Source: Gemmatimonadota bacterium
Lineage (GTDB): Bacteria; Gemmatimonadota; Gemmatimonadetes; Palauibacterales; Palauibacteraceae
DNA: 64,000 bases
NCBI GenBank assembly: GCA_029262175.1
Contig: JAJCZV010000022.1
Location: 18,874 to 82,873, forward strand
Direction of reading: 5' to 3'
The translations under genes were made by a program, and so were the position numbers. Each line of letters begins with the position of its first letter. The stretch's first letter is position 1. Below are positions 8,751 through 17,074 of this stretch, in pieces. The notes under the pieces were generated by a model. The model ran no database searches and was not told the origin of the DNA. It saw nothing but the letters and a program-made list of their open reading frames with translations.

Positions 8751-10382
8751 TCAGCGGCTGCCTTCGCGGAGTCGACGGACGGCTTCCGGCGGTCGCAGTT
8801 CCCAGTTTCGTTCAAATACGTCGCTGGACCGCAGGGTGTCCCGAGCACTCACGTAGTCGATGATGCGGCTCGCGATATCCGTCTCGTCGGAGTAGACCAC
8901 GGGCGCCCCCGCGAGCATTGAAAAGCCGCCGCCGCCCGTCTGTCGATAGTTGTTCAGCGCCAAGACAAAGCTGTCGCTCGCTGCGACGGGGATGCCGCGA
9001 TACTGGAGATCGACCACCCGGTCGCCGAGGTCGCGACGGAGGTCTAGCGCGTAGTCCACACCTTGCAGGATGTCGAAGTTGTAGCCGGGGACGGAATCGT
9101 TGATCAGGGTCTCCTCCTCGACACCTCGATAGTACGCAGCGCTCCTCTCCAGAAAGCTTCGGACTTGGGCACCGCTGACGCGGATCGCGCGCAGCGTGTT
9201 GGGATAAACGTACAGGCCCAAGATGTCGCGTCGCGTAATCGGTCCCGGCCCGAATCCGACGTCGGTCCGGAACACGGCCGCCGCCGAGAGATCGGCTCCT
9301 GTAACTTCGGCTTGAACGTGGGCCACAAGATCTGCGATCGCGGTGTCCTCGCGGCGCGCGCTCTCCGCGCTCCATCGGTCCGGCGTGGTTCCGATGGGCT
9401 CACCCAGCCATGCGATCGTTCGATCGTGCGCGCTCGATACGCGGTCGACGATCACGGGGTGGGGAAGGACGCCCGGGGTCGGGATGACACCGCCGTCGGC
9501 CGACACCTCCACGCCTTCGGACGTCCGTCGGACCGTTAGTTCCGCGTAGGCCAAATGATCGGCATGCCGGCCCGCTTGTAGAATCAGCGTCCCGCCAACC
9601 CGTTCGCCGGCGATGGCCTCGGCCGTGTGTCCCGCGAAAATGACGTCGATGCCGGGCACTTCTATGGCGAGTCGCGCGAGGGCGTTCTCTTCAGGGACCC
9701 CGTCCACGTCGCCATAGCTGGATCCGGGGCCCAGCCCCGAGTGCGCCGCAACCACGATGATGTCCGCGCCGGCGTCCCTCATCCGCGGGACCCAGCGGGC
9801 CCCCGCCTCGACGATGTCTTGGAAGGAAAGACGTCCTTCAACGTTCGAACGATCCCACACGAGGACCCCGGGGGTCGTGAACGAGATGATGCCGATCCGG
9901 TAGTCTCCGCGCTCGACGATCGTGTAGGGCGGAAGCATGAGCGAATCGGTCCCGGCTACAACGATGTTGGCGGCCAAGAACGGGAACTCGGCGTCGGCGA
10001 GCGCCGACTCGAGGAAATCGATGCCGTAGTTGAATTCGTGATTGCCCAGCGCGGCGGCATCGTACTGGAGCCAGTTCATCGCAGCGATCACGGGATGGAC
10101 AGGGTCGCGCTCGACGCGCGCTTGGTACTCGTTTAGCGAGGCGCCCTGAAGAAGGTCTCCGCTGTCCACCAACACGACGTGGTCTTCTACTCGACGGACG
10201 CTATCGATCAGTGTGGCAACCTGGGCAAGGCTGTTTTGCACGGGCTCATCGGTCGCGTATTCGTAAGGTAGGAGATGTCCATGTACGTCGGTCGTCCCAA
10301 GGATGACCAAACGGCTGACCGCCGGTTCTGAGCACGCGAGGAGCGACGTCGTGAGTGCTGCCGTGAAAACGAGACGCTTCAC
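8751..10382 (-). CDS. 5'-nucleotidase / 2',3'-cyclic phosphodiesterase family lipoprotein (UshA/CpdB-like)
   Basis: Secreted metallophosphoesterase of the UshA/YfkN family, 543 aa. The N-terminus is a lipoprotein signal ending LLAC. The metal-binding blocks GTTDVHGHL, DSGDLLQG, GNHEF and FAGHT are in the expected order. The C-terminal 5'-nucleotidase domain has YVYPNTLRAIRVSG and NNYRQTGGGGFSML. The GTG at 10382 overlaps the upstream DUF4159 gene stop as GTGA, which fixes the start. Predicted to release phosphate from extracellular nucleotides. Confidence 0.88.
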   Translation of the reverse strand: MKRLVFTAALTTSLLACSEPAVSRLVILGTTDVHGHLLPYEYATDEPVQNSLAQVATLIDSVRRVEDHVVLVDSGDLLQGASLNEYQARVERDPVHPVIAAMNWLQYDAAALGNHEFNYGIDFLESALADAEFPFLAANIVVAGTDSLMLPPYTIVERGDYRIGIISFTTPGVLVWDRSNVEGRLSFQDIVEAGARWVPRMRDAGADIIVVAAHSGLGPGSSYGDVDGVPEENALARLAIEVPGIDVIFAGHTAEAIAGERVGGTLILQAGRHADHLAYAELTVRRTSEGVEVSADGGVIPTPGVLPHPVIVDRVSSAHDRTIAWLGEPIGTTPDRWSAESARREDTAIADLVAHVQAEVTGADLSAAAVFRTDVGFGPGPITRRDILGLYVYPNTLRAIRVSGAQVRSFLERSAAYYRGVEEETLINDSVPGYNFDILQGVDYALDLRRDLGDRVVDLQYRGIPVAASDSFVLALNNYRQTGGGGFSMLAGAPVVYSDETDIASRIIDYVSARDTLRSSDVFERNWELRPPEAVRRLREGSR

Positions 10383-11116
10383 GGCTCGGTGGTCGCGGAC
10401 AAGGCGTATAGGAAGAGGTTTACGCCCATCTGGATCGCTTGCTCCCTGATCTCGGGTGCGTCTCCGTGTACGGCAGGGTCCTCCCACCCGTCGCCGAGGT
10501 CGGACTGGAAGCTGTAGAACAAAGCCAAACGTCCGTCTATGAAAATGCCGAACGCTTGTGCAGCTTCGCCGTCATGCTCGTGCACCTTTGGCAGACCATC
10601 GGGGAGCTGGTAGTAGATGCCGTATACGGGGTGGTCCAACGGAACTTCGGCCAGCGGGATGTCGGGAAACAATCGCGCGACTTCACGACGAAAAGACTCA
10701 TCGAGTCCGTAGTTGTCGTCGACGTGGAGGAATCCGCCCTCGAAGAGATAGGTCCGGAGCCGTTCCACCTCGAGATCGGTAAACGCCATGTTGCCGTGAC
10801 CGGTCGCATACAGATACGGATGGTCCGAGAGGTCTGGGTCGGCTGGCCCCACCTCGCCGGGTTGGTCGGCGACGGGAATACCGGTCCGCGCTCGGATCTC
10901 TTCCAACAGGTTTTGGAGGCTAGACGGGTTGGCGTACCAATCGCCGCCGCCTTCGTATCGTAGACGAGCGATCGATGGAAGCGCGCGCTCTCCCGCTGGT
11001 GTGACGTGCGGGTTTTCGGTCGCCCTGGGCGAGCCTTCCGTCGCGCTGGGATGAGCCAGCGCGACCCCTGCCGCGATCGCGGCGGCCGCGAGGCCGAAGA
11101 TGCTTGTGAGTTTCAC
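10379..11116 (-). CDS. DUF4159 domain protein, secreted
   Basis: 245 aa with an N-terminal signal-like hydrophobic segment ending at AHPSA. The body resembles DUF4159 proteins: YATGHGNMAFTD, FLHVDDNYG, and a C-terminal NLFLYALS. Biochemical function is unknown; the fold is usually described as glutamine-amidotransferase-like. The start is GTG 11116, preceded by GGAGG. The gene is translationally coupled to the downstream nucleotidase by GTGA, so both products probably act in the cell envelope. Confidence 0.75.
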   Translation of the reverse strand: MKLTSIFGLAAAAIAAGVALAHPSATEGSPRATENPHVTPAGERALPSIARLRYEGGGDWYANPSSLQNLLEEIRARTGIPVADQPGEVGPADPDLSDHPYLYATGHGNMAFTDLEVERLRTYLFEGGFLHVDDNYGLDESFRREVARLFPDIPLAEVPLDHPVYGIYYQLPDGLPKVHEHDGEAAQAFGIFIDGRLALFYSFQSDLGDGWEDPAVHGDAPEIREQAIQMGVNLFLYALSATTEP

Positions 11117-11258
11117 GGTCGCCTCCAATCCCGAGCCAACCGACCGGCCCGGTAGCAAGCCATATGGTAGGGGTTCGCGCCCTCACACGCGAAGTCTTAG
11201 GATGGCGCTCGGAAGCCGGCGCAACTCGCCGCTCACGGCCAGAACCAGAAGGCATTTG

Positions 11259-12404
11259 ATGCGTCGATACGCGGCATACGACCCACCCGAGTACGCCTCC
11301 TGGAAGGCGGATCCGGAACTGATCGATTCGTTCCGGAAGCAGATCTCTCGAGAGCCAAACCGCGCCCGCGAGATCGAGCGTCTCAGCACGACCGATCACC
11401 TCGACCTGTACCGGGGGCTCCTACGCGCGCGTCTCTGTGATCTTGCCTTGGCGCGTTGGGTCAAGGGCGGCGTGATCTCCAAGGCATGGCTCGGCACCGG
11501 TGAGGAGGCCGCTACGGTGGGAGCGGTGCATGCCCTCGATCGCAGGGGGCGAGCGGGTGACATCGTCGGGCCGATGATCAGAAACAATGCTGCGAACCAT
11601 GAAATGGGCGTCCCCATCGCCGATGTCCTCCGTTCCTATCTGGCGACGGCCGACTCGCCGACGGGTGGCCGTGATCTCCACGTGGGCGATCTCGATCGTG
11701 GCGTCTGTTCGCCGATCAGCATGGTCGCTTCACTTTCGACCGTCATGAACGGATTTGCGCTTTCGTTCAGGATTCGAAAAGAGCCGCGTGTCGCTCTGAC
11801 GTGGGTTGGCGACGGTGCGACGAAACACGGAGAGGCGCATGAGGCGTTTTCGTTCGCGGCGTCTCTCCGGCTGCCGATCGTCTTTATCATCCAGAACAAT
11901 CAAGTGGCGTTGGGCACGCGACTAGATCAGCACCATGTCCCCGATGACTTTCGCGATTGGGGTCGCGCCTATGGCATCCCGTTGCTGACGGTCGATGGAA
12001 ACCACGTTCTGGACGTCTACGCCGGCACGCGGTTGGCCGCGGCGCACTGTCGTTCGGGACAGGGCCCGGCCTTCATCGAAGCGCAGACGTTTCGAATGGG
12101 CGGACACGCGACGCACGACGTTCGCGAGGCTCGGGCCACCTTCGACGCGGAACTCTTTGAGCAGTGGGGCCGGAGAGACCCGATCGGACTCTATGAGGAG
12201 TATTTGGCCACCGGTGCGATGGACCTCGGCGGTGCGGGCTCGGAGGATGCAGAAGCGCGAAATCGAGCCACGCTCTCCATCATAGAGCGCGAGGTCGAAG
12301 CCGAAGTCGATTCGGCGGCGGAGGAGGCGCTCGACAGTCGCGAGAGCAATATGCCCAGCCCGGACTCCGTTTCCATAGGCGTTTATGCCGAGCCCACCGC
12401 ATGA
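11259..12404 (+). CDS. Thiamine-diphosphate-dependent dehydrogenase E1 alpha subunit, without adjacent E1 beta
   Basis: Resembles pyruvate / branched-chain 2-oxoacid dehydrogenase E1-alpha, 381 aa. The ThDP-binding motif begins GDGATKHGEAHE (about residue 184) and ends in the QNNQVAL segment. The usual HxGEEA-like region is LGTGEEAATVGA, and a phosphorylation-loop-like RMGGHATHD follows. The ATG at 11259 has AGAAGG upstream; alternative ATG 11202 has no good site. The E1 beta and E2 genes normally adjacent are absent. An unknown 147-aa protein is coupled by ATGA instead. Confidence 0.85.
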   Translation: MRRYAAYDPPEYASWKADPELIDSFRKQISREPNRAREIERLSTTDHLDLYRGLLRARLCDLALARWVKGGVISKAWLGTGEEAATVGAVHALDRRGRAGDIVGPMIRNNAANHEMGVPIADVLRSYLATADSPTGGRDLHVGDLDRGVCSPISMVASLSTVMNGFALSFRIRKEPRVALTWVGDGATKHGEAHEAFSFAASLRLPIVFIIQNNQVALGTRLDQHHVPDDFRDWGRAYGIPLLTVDGNHVLDVYAGTRLAAAHCRSGQGPAFIEAQTFRMGGHATHDVREARATFDAELFEQWGRRDPIGLYEEYLATGAMDLGGAGSEDAEARNRATLSIIEREVEAEVDSAAEEALDSRESNMPSPDSVSIGVYAEPTA

Positions 12405-12844
12405 CTGCACGAGCCGCGCGTACGATCCAGATCGAGGGGCAGACCGTGCGGGTCTTCGAGGCATGGCGCGCGCCGTCGGGACTCGGTCTGGCCTATTTCG
12501 CGGCTGAGGGCGACCCCGGATTGGACCGCCGTAGCGCGCTCGATCCGGCGGTGAGTTTTGCCGAATTGACGGATGACGAAGTCCAAGCACTATGGACGGA
12601 GGCCGCATCTCTCACCCCGACGGAGCGACGGCTGACCGACCCCAGCGGTCGCCTCTGGTTGGCGCAGGGCGTGGGGCCGGTTTGGGCTCGAGGTGGCACC
12701 GCTGCCGACGCCGTCGGGGTTCGTTTCGTGTGCCTTTCGGCGCAACAGCCCCCAATACACGTCGGGGGCGTAGCGCTTGATCTGAGTTCGGAGGCCGAAT
12801 TGCTCGCCGTCCTCACGCGCCATCTGGACGAGCGAGAACCGTAG
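12401..12844 (+). CDS. Hypothetical protein coupled to E1 alpha
   Basis: 147 aa, not recognised. Overlaps the E1-alpha stop as ATGA, so it is translationally coupled and very likely a real gene. Soluble, no signal peptide or membrane helix, acidic. A central motif LTDPSGRLWLAQGVGPVWARG could be a beta-rich segment. Its coupling suggests a partner or regulator of the dehydrogenase subunit, but nothing in the sequence shows a catalytic motif. Confidence 0.65.
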   Translation: MTARAARTIQIEGQTVRVFEAWRAPSGLGLAYFAAEGDPGLDRRSALDPAVSFAELTDDEVQALWTEAASLTPTERRLTDPSGRLWLAQGVGPVWARGGTAADAVGVRFVCLSAQQPPIHVGGVALDLSSEAELLAVLTRHLDEREP

Positions 12845-12847
12845 GTT

Positions 12848-13735
12848 TCAGGCGTCCGGCCACGGCCCCCGGTCCGCGGTGGAGAGCACCTGCCGCCCCG
12901 GCTGCATGAGCTGCGTCCGAGCGGCGTCCAGGAGATGCGCGAGCGTTTCGCCGTGTGCGGGGTGAGTGACGAGTGCGACTCGACTCGCGAGGTCCCACAC
13001 GCCCACGCCCTCGCAATGCCCGATGATCCGTTCCGCCACGATACGAGCCTCGTTGGGGGGCGCCTCGGGTAGCGCTACGGCGAGGGTTCGGTCGAGTTGG
13101 CGACCGGCGAGATCGGATTCCCGGATAGCGGCGTTCACGGCGTTGGCCGCGCGGCGAAGTCCTTCCGGGTCGGCGTCCGGGAGTTGCAGGAGCACGAGCG
13201 AAAAGACGCGGCCGTAGCGTCGGCACCGCTTGAGCTCGCCGCTCGCGACGGCATCGAAGCCTTCGCGACTGTGGAGGCCCGTGACCTGATCGCGAAACGG
13301 TGGATAGTCTCGTTCCGCGTCGGGGGCGGGCGAACCCCCGTTTGGCTCGTGCGTAGCGCCGAGAACCGGTTCCAACAACTCGACGCCGTGTGACCACGTT
13401 TCTGTTTCCACGTCGGGCGTAGGCGTACTCGGAGACTCGGGTTCGGGCGGGGCCGGGGTGGCCGCTACAAGCTCTCGGGCCGCTCCCTTCGCAAAGGCGA
13501 CGCCGGCCCGGTACCCGTCGAGTGCGGCGATGGCTTCTCGCAGGCGCCCCAAGTCGACGCCCGAGGTCCCCGACACGGAGAGGCTCTTGAGCTCGACGGC
13601 TCGCCGCGCCACCAAGTCGATCAGTTGGGCAAGCACCGGGTCCGCGAGCGCGCACGGATCCGGCGCCTCTCGAGTCTCGAGGTTCGCCTCCGGCGCAGCT
13701 GGGTCGGGGAAAGAGGGGTCAGGCACGTCATGCAT
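12848..13735 (-). CDS. Degenerate GGDEF-domain protein
   Basis: 295 aa. The C-terminal half (about 155-290) has the GGDEF-domain opening DQVTGLHSREGFD and the succession of segments of a diguanylate cyclase. However, the signature GG(D/E)EF is replaced by LDRTLAVALPEA, so c-di-GMP synthesis is unlikely. The N-terminal part is Pro- and Glu-rich with a helical segment around residues 40-85. I took the ATG at 13735 (MHDVPDP) because the upstream extension is low-quality. Convergent with the E1-alpha pair, divergent from rnz. Confidence 0.6.
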   Translation of the reverse strand: MHDVPDPSFPDPAAPEANLETREAPDPCALADPVLAQLIDLVARRAVELKSLSVSGTSGVDLGRLREAIAALDGYRAGVAFAKGAARELVAATPAPPEPESPSTPTPDVETETWSHGVELLEPVLGATHEPNGGSPAPDAERDYPPFRDQVTGLHSREGFDAVASGELKRCRRYGRVFSLVLLQLPDADPEGLRRAANAVNAAIRESDLAGRQLDRTLAVALPEAPPNEARIVAERIIGHCEGVGVWDLASRVALVTHPAHGETLAHLLDAARTQLMQPGRQVLSTADRGPWPDA

Positions 13736-13844
13736 GTTGCTTCCAGGACCCCCGGCCGTCAACGCCGCCGCCTTTGGTTGACGGGACACACACTCCGAGT
13801 AGCTTCGCCACGCACCCAAGCCCATTTCCGCGCCGCCGCGCCGC

Positions 13845-13850
13845 AAGGAG
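13845..13850 (+). promoter_or_regulatory. Shine-Dalgarno site that fixes a non-canonical rnz start
   Basis: AAGGAG lies 6 nt before an in-frame ATC at 13857. No ATG, GTG or TTG exists in frame between the stop at 13800 and the TTG at 13947, which is inside conserved rnz sequence. The perfect site at normal spacing therefore points to ATC initiation. Confidence 0.6.
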
Positions 13851-13856
13851 TCCGTT

Positions 13857-14795
13857 ATCCTTCGCCTGACGTTTCTCGGGACCGCGTCCTCCCTTCCGAC
13901 CGTATCGAGGAACGTCTCTTCTCTCGCCGTTCAACGAGAGGGGCGGTTGTTTCTCTTGGACTGTGGAGAGGGAACCCAGCGGCAGATGATGCGCTTTGGG
14001 GTCGGATTCTCGGTGAGCGATGTTTTTGTTTCGCATCTGCATGCGGATCACTACTTGGGGATTACGGGATTGCTCCGGACCATGAGCCTTCAGGGGCGCG
14101 GGGATCCGCTTCGCATCTGGGGTCCGCCGGGAAGCAGCTCGACGCTGCGGACGGTGCGTGACTTGGGCGGCGATCGTGTACCGTTCGAGACCAGCATTGA
14201 GGAGATGGAACCCGGACAGTCCGTGCCCGGCGACGGCTTTCGCATCGAGGCCTTCGCTACGGAGCATTCGCGACCCTCGATCGGGTTCGCGCTCATCGAG
14301 GAGGCTCGTCCTGGCCGCTTCGACGTCGAGAAGGCGCGTGAACTCGGCATCCCGGACGGCCCCTTGTTTGGTCGGCTGCACCGTGGCGAATCGATCGAAC
14401 TCGAAGGTGGACGCCGAGTGACGGCGGCGGAATTGGTGGGCCCCACCCGCTCGGGTCGAAAGCTCGTCTATACCGCCGACACGCGTCCAAGCGAGAAAAC
14501 GGTCGAGGTCGCCCGCGACGCGGACCTCCTCGTGCACGAAGCGACGTTCGACAGCTCCGAAGCGGTGCGAGCGAGGGAAACCGGACACTCGACCGCCGCG
14601 GAGGCCGCATCGATCGCTCAGCGCGCGAACGTCGAGCGCCTGGTCATCACGCACATCAGCGCGCGATACGCCGACCAGCCGGGCCGGCTTCTGGACGAGG
14701 CCCGTGCCGTTTTTCCGAAGTGCGATCTGGCGAAGGACGGGTGGTCCCTCGAGCTGCCGTACCGAGACGTCCCGGAATCTACGGGGGCAGAGTGA
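13857..14795 (+). CDS. rnz: Ribonuclease Z (tRNA 3' endonuclease), probable ATC start
   Basis: Metallo-beta-lactamase-fold endonuclease that trims tRNA 3' trailers, about 312 aa. It has the family N-terminus RLTFLGTASSLPTVSRNVSS, LDCGEGTQRQMM, the zinc motif SHLHADHYLG, YTADTRPSE and a C-terminal THISARY. These conserved N-terminal residues lie upstream of the first normal start codon (TTG 13947). Translation must therefore begin earlier, most likely at ATC 13857 behind AAGGAG. The gene overlaps aroA-cmk as GTGA at its end. Confidence 0.9.
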   Translation: MLRLTFLGTASSLPTVSRNVSSLAVQREGRLFLLDCGEGTQRQMMRFGVGFSVSDVFVSHLHADHYLGITGLLRTMSLQGRGDPLRIWGPPGSSSTLRTVRDLGGDRVPFETSIEEMEPGQSVPGDGFRIEAFATEHSRPSIGFALIEEARPGRFDVEKARELGIPDGPLFGRLHRGESIELEGGRRVTAAELVGPTRSGRKLVYTADTRPSEKTVEVARDADLLVHEATFDSSEAVRARETGHSTAAEAASIAQRANVERLVITHISARYADQPGRLLDEARAVFPKCDLAKDGWSLELPYRDVPESTGAE

Positions 14796-16828
14796 TCACG
14801 CTTCGACCTCCCGGAGACAAATCGATTTCACATCGGGCGGTGTTGTTCTCTTCGCTGGCGGACACCGACTCGTCGGTCGGCGGTCTCTCGTCTGGGGAGG
14901 ACGTGCGGAGCAGCGTTTCGGTGATGCGAGCCCTCGGAGCGCGCCTAGATCTGGATACAGATCCGAATGGCGGGTTGCTCCTCCGAGTCGCTGGCGGGGC
15001 TCGACTGTCGGACCCGAAGTCGGTTCTCGATTGCGGAAACAGTGGGACCACGGCTCGGCTCGTCAGCGGGATCCTGGTTGGCACGGGTCTCGAGGCCGTG
15101 TTGGATGGGGACGCCTCGTTGCGTTCGCGGCCGATGAGACGCGTGGTTTATCCGCTCCAAGCGATGGGGGGCAACATTGAGTATCTGGACGCTTCGGAGC
15201 GGCTGCCGCTGCAGTTTGGCCGCAGGGCGTCGGGAGCCCTGCGCACCCTCCGGCATCGACCACGTGTCGCCAGCGCACAGGTGAAATCCGCACTTTTGCT
15301 GGCCGGCCTTACCAGCCGCACGCGCGTCGGCGTGTTGGAACCGACGTTGTCACGCGACCACACGGAGCGATTGCTGGCAGGCATGGGCGCGCCGATCACG
15401 TTTGATCCAGAACGTCGAGGAGAGGGCGAGGTTCACTTCGATCCTGCGGGCTGGACAGGGGGACTCCGCGGGCTCGACTTTCGAGTGCCCGGCGATCCGT
15501 CTTCCGCCGCCTTTCTCATCGGCGCCGCGTTGTTGGCGCGGCGACCGATCCGTGTGGAGCGCGTGCTCGCGAACCCGGGACGCATCGAGTTCTTGAACGT
15601 CATGTCGGAGATGGGTGCCATCGTTCAGCGCGAACCCCACGGTCATGAGGCCGGCGAGCTTGTGGAAAACTGGACCGTGACGCCGCCACGTCAGCTGGGT
15701 CCGTTCGAAATCGCTGGCCATCGGATCCCCCTGCTGATCGATGAGATCCCGGTATTGGCCGTGCTGGCCAGTCGAGCCCGGGGGCGATCCAGGATCCGCG
15801 ACGCCGGAGAGCTACGCACAAAAGAAAGCGACCGTATTGCCGGGTTGGCGCGGAATCTCGAGACGCTGGGTGTTCGTGTGGAAGGCCGGCGGGACGGCCT
15901 CGACGTGGAGGGCGGGTTCGGCCGGTTGGAGGGCGTCGTGCGCGCCGGCGGGGATCATCGCCTTGCGATGGCGTTCGGTATCCTGGAAGTCGGCGAGGAC
16001 ACCGCGGTGACCGTAGATGATCCAGCCTGTGCCTCGATCTCCTACCCAGGGTTTTGGGAGACGCTGTCGGCGTTCCGTCCCGCGGCCGGCGACCCTATGC
16101 GGAAGGGTCGAACCGCGGCCACGGTGGCGCCGGAAGGCGCCGAGCCGGGCCGCGTGATCGCCATCGATGGTCCGGCCGCGTCGGGGAAGAGCACCACCGC
16201 TCACACCGTCGCCGAGCAGCTCGGCTATGTGCACGTAAACTCCGGCCTGTTCTACCGGGCCATCACGTGGTGGGCGATCGGCCGGGGTCTCACCGAATCC
16301 GATCCGGGATTCGAGGCCGAACTCCGGGGGTTGACCATCGATTTGGCGACGGGGCCCGAGGGGCTGACCGTCTCGGTGGACGGCCAAAGATTGGGGACCG
16401 AGCTACGGGGCGCGGACGTGACCGCGCAGGTTTCGGCCATTTCGACCATCCCGGCCGTGCGGGCCACGGTCCTGGATCGACTCCGTGAGGCCGGGCGCCG
16501 CTTTTCATTGGTGTGCGACGGGCGGGACATTGGCACCACGGTGTTCCCGAACGCCGACCTCAAGGTGTACCTCGTCGCCGAGGTCCCCGAGCGCGCTCGC
16601 CGTCGCCTGCAGGAGAGCAACGAACCGCTGACGCCCGAAGCCATCGAAGCCGAGGCCGTCCGATTGGACGCGCGCGATCGGGCGGACGCGACGCGCGAGC
16701 TATCCCCTCTCAGCAAGGCGTCAGACGCGATCGAGATCGACACCACGGGTCTGTCTCCCACCGGCGTGGTCGACCGCATCGTCCGCCTGGCCCGTGAACG
16801 CGGCCTCGGATCGCCCGGCCTCGCCTAG
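14792..16828 (+). CDS. aroA-cmk: Fused EPSP synthase (AroA) and cytidylate kinase (Cmk)
   Basis: One 678-aa protein with two enzymes. Residues 1 to about 440 are 3-phosphoshikimate 1-carboxyvinyltransferase: GDKSISHRAVLFSSLA, DCGNSGTTARLVSGIL, SAQVKSALLLAGL, RTKESDRI and DHRLAMAFGI. From about residue 453 it is CMP kinase: P-loop IDGPAASGKSTTA, HVNSGLFYRA, CDGRDIGTTVFPNADLK and RDRADATRELSPL. The GTG at 14792 overlaps the rnz stop. Such fusions are known in other bacteria. rpsA follows, preserving the common cmk-rpsA order. Confidence 0.93.
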   Translation: MITLRPPGDKSISHRAVLFSSLADTDSSVGGLSSGEDVRSSVSVMRALGARLDLDTDPNGGLLLRVAGGARLSDPKSVLDCGNSGTTARLVSGILVGTGLEAVLDGDASLRSRPMRRVVYPLQAMGGNIEYLDASERLPLQFGRRASGALRTLRHRPRVASAQVKSALLLAGLTSRTRVGVLEPTLSRDHTERLLAGMGAPITFDPERRGEGEVHFDPAGWTGGLRGLDFRVPGDPSSAAFLIGAALLARRPIRVERVLANPGRIEFLNVMSEMGAIVQREPHGHEAGELVENWTVTPPRQLGPFEIAGHRIPLLIDEIPVLAVLASRARGRSRIRDAGELRTKESDRIAGLARNLETLGVRVEGRRDGLDVEGGFGRLEGVVRAGGDHRLAMAFGILEVGEDTAVTVDDPACASISYPGFWETLSAFRPAAGDPMRKGRTAATVAPEGAEPGRVIAIDGPAASGKSTTAHTVAEQLGYVHVNSGLFYRAITWWAIGRGLTESDPGFEAELRGLTIDLATGPEGLTVSVDGQRLGTELRGADVTAQVSAISTIPAVRATVLDRLREAGRRFSLVCDGRDIGTTVFPNADLKVYLVAEVPERARRRLQESNEPLTPEAIEAEAVRLDARDRADATRELSPLSKASDAIEIDTTGLSPTGVVDRIVRLARERGLGSPGLA

Positions 16829-16859
16829 GCTCAGCCACGGACGCCCGCTTTGGCGCTTG

Positions 16860-16888
16860 TTGACGCAAACCGAGGCCGGGTCTAGTTT
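16860..16888 (+). promoter_or_regulatory. Candidate sigma70-type promoter for rpsA
   Basis: TTGACG at 16860-16865 and TAGTTT at 16883-16888 are separated by 17 nt. This would give a leader of about 180 nt before rpsA. The leader contains a T8 run (17014-17021) without an obvious preceding hairpin. Confidence 0.4.
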
Positions 16889-17074
16889 TTCAGACTTGTC
16901 CGTTTGGAGCGAGGAGGGGGAACGTGGCGTCCCACCTCGATCCTGGTGCGTCCCATGGAGGGATCGGCCGGCGGCTGGGCGGAAGGGCGTTTGTGCTCGG
17001 TCAGGGGTCGATCTTTTTTTTGCCACTATTCGCAGGGCCTTCTGTTGGGTCAACCGCGAAACTGAAAAGCGTTA

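Noticed and set aside
13947..14795. RNase Z starting at TTG 13947
   Set aside because: Would remove the conserved N-terminal strand and part of the fold; the ATC start is better supported.
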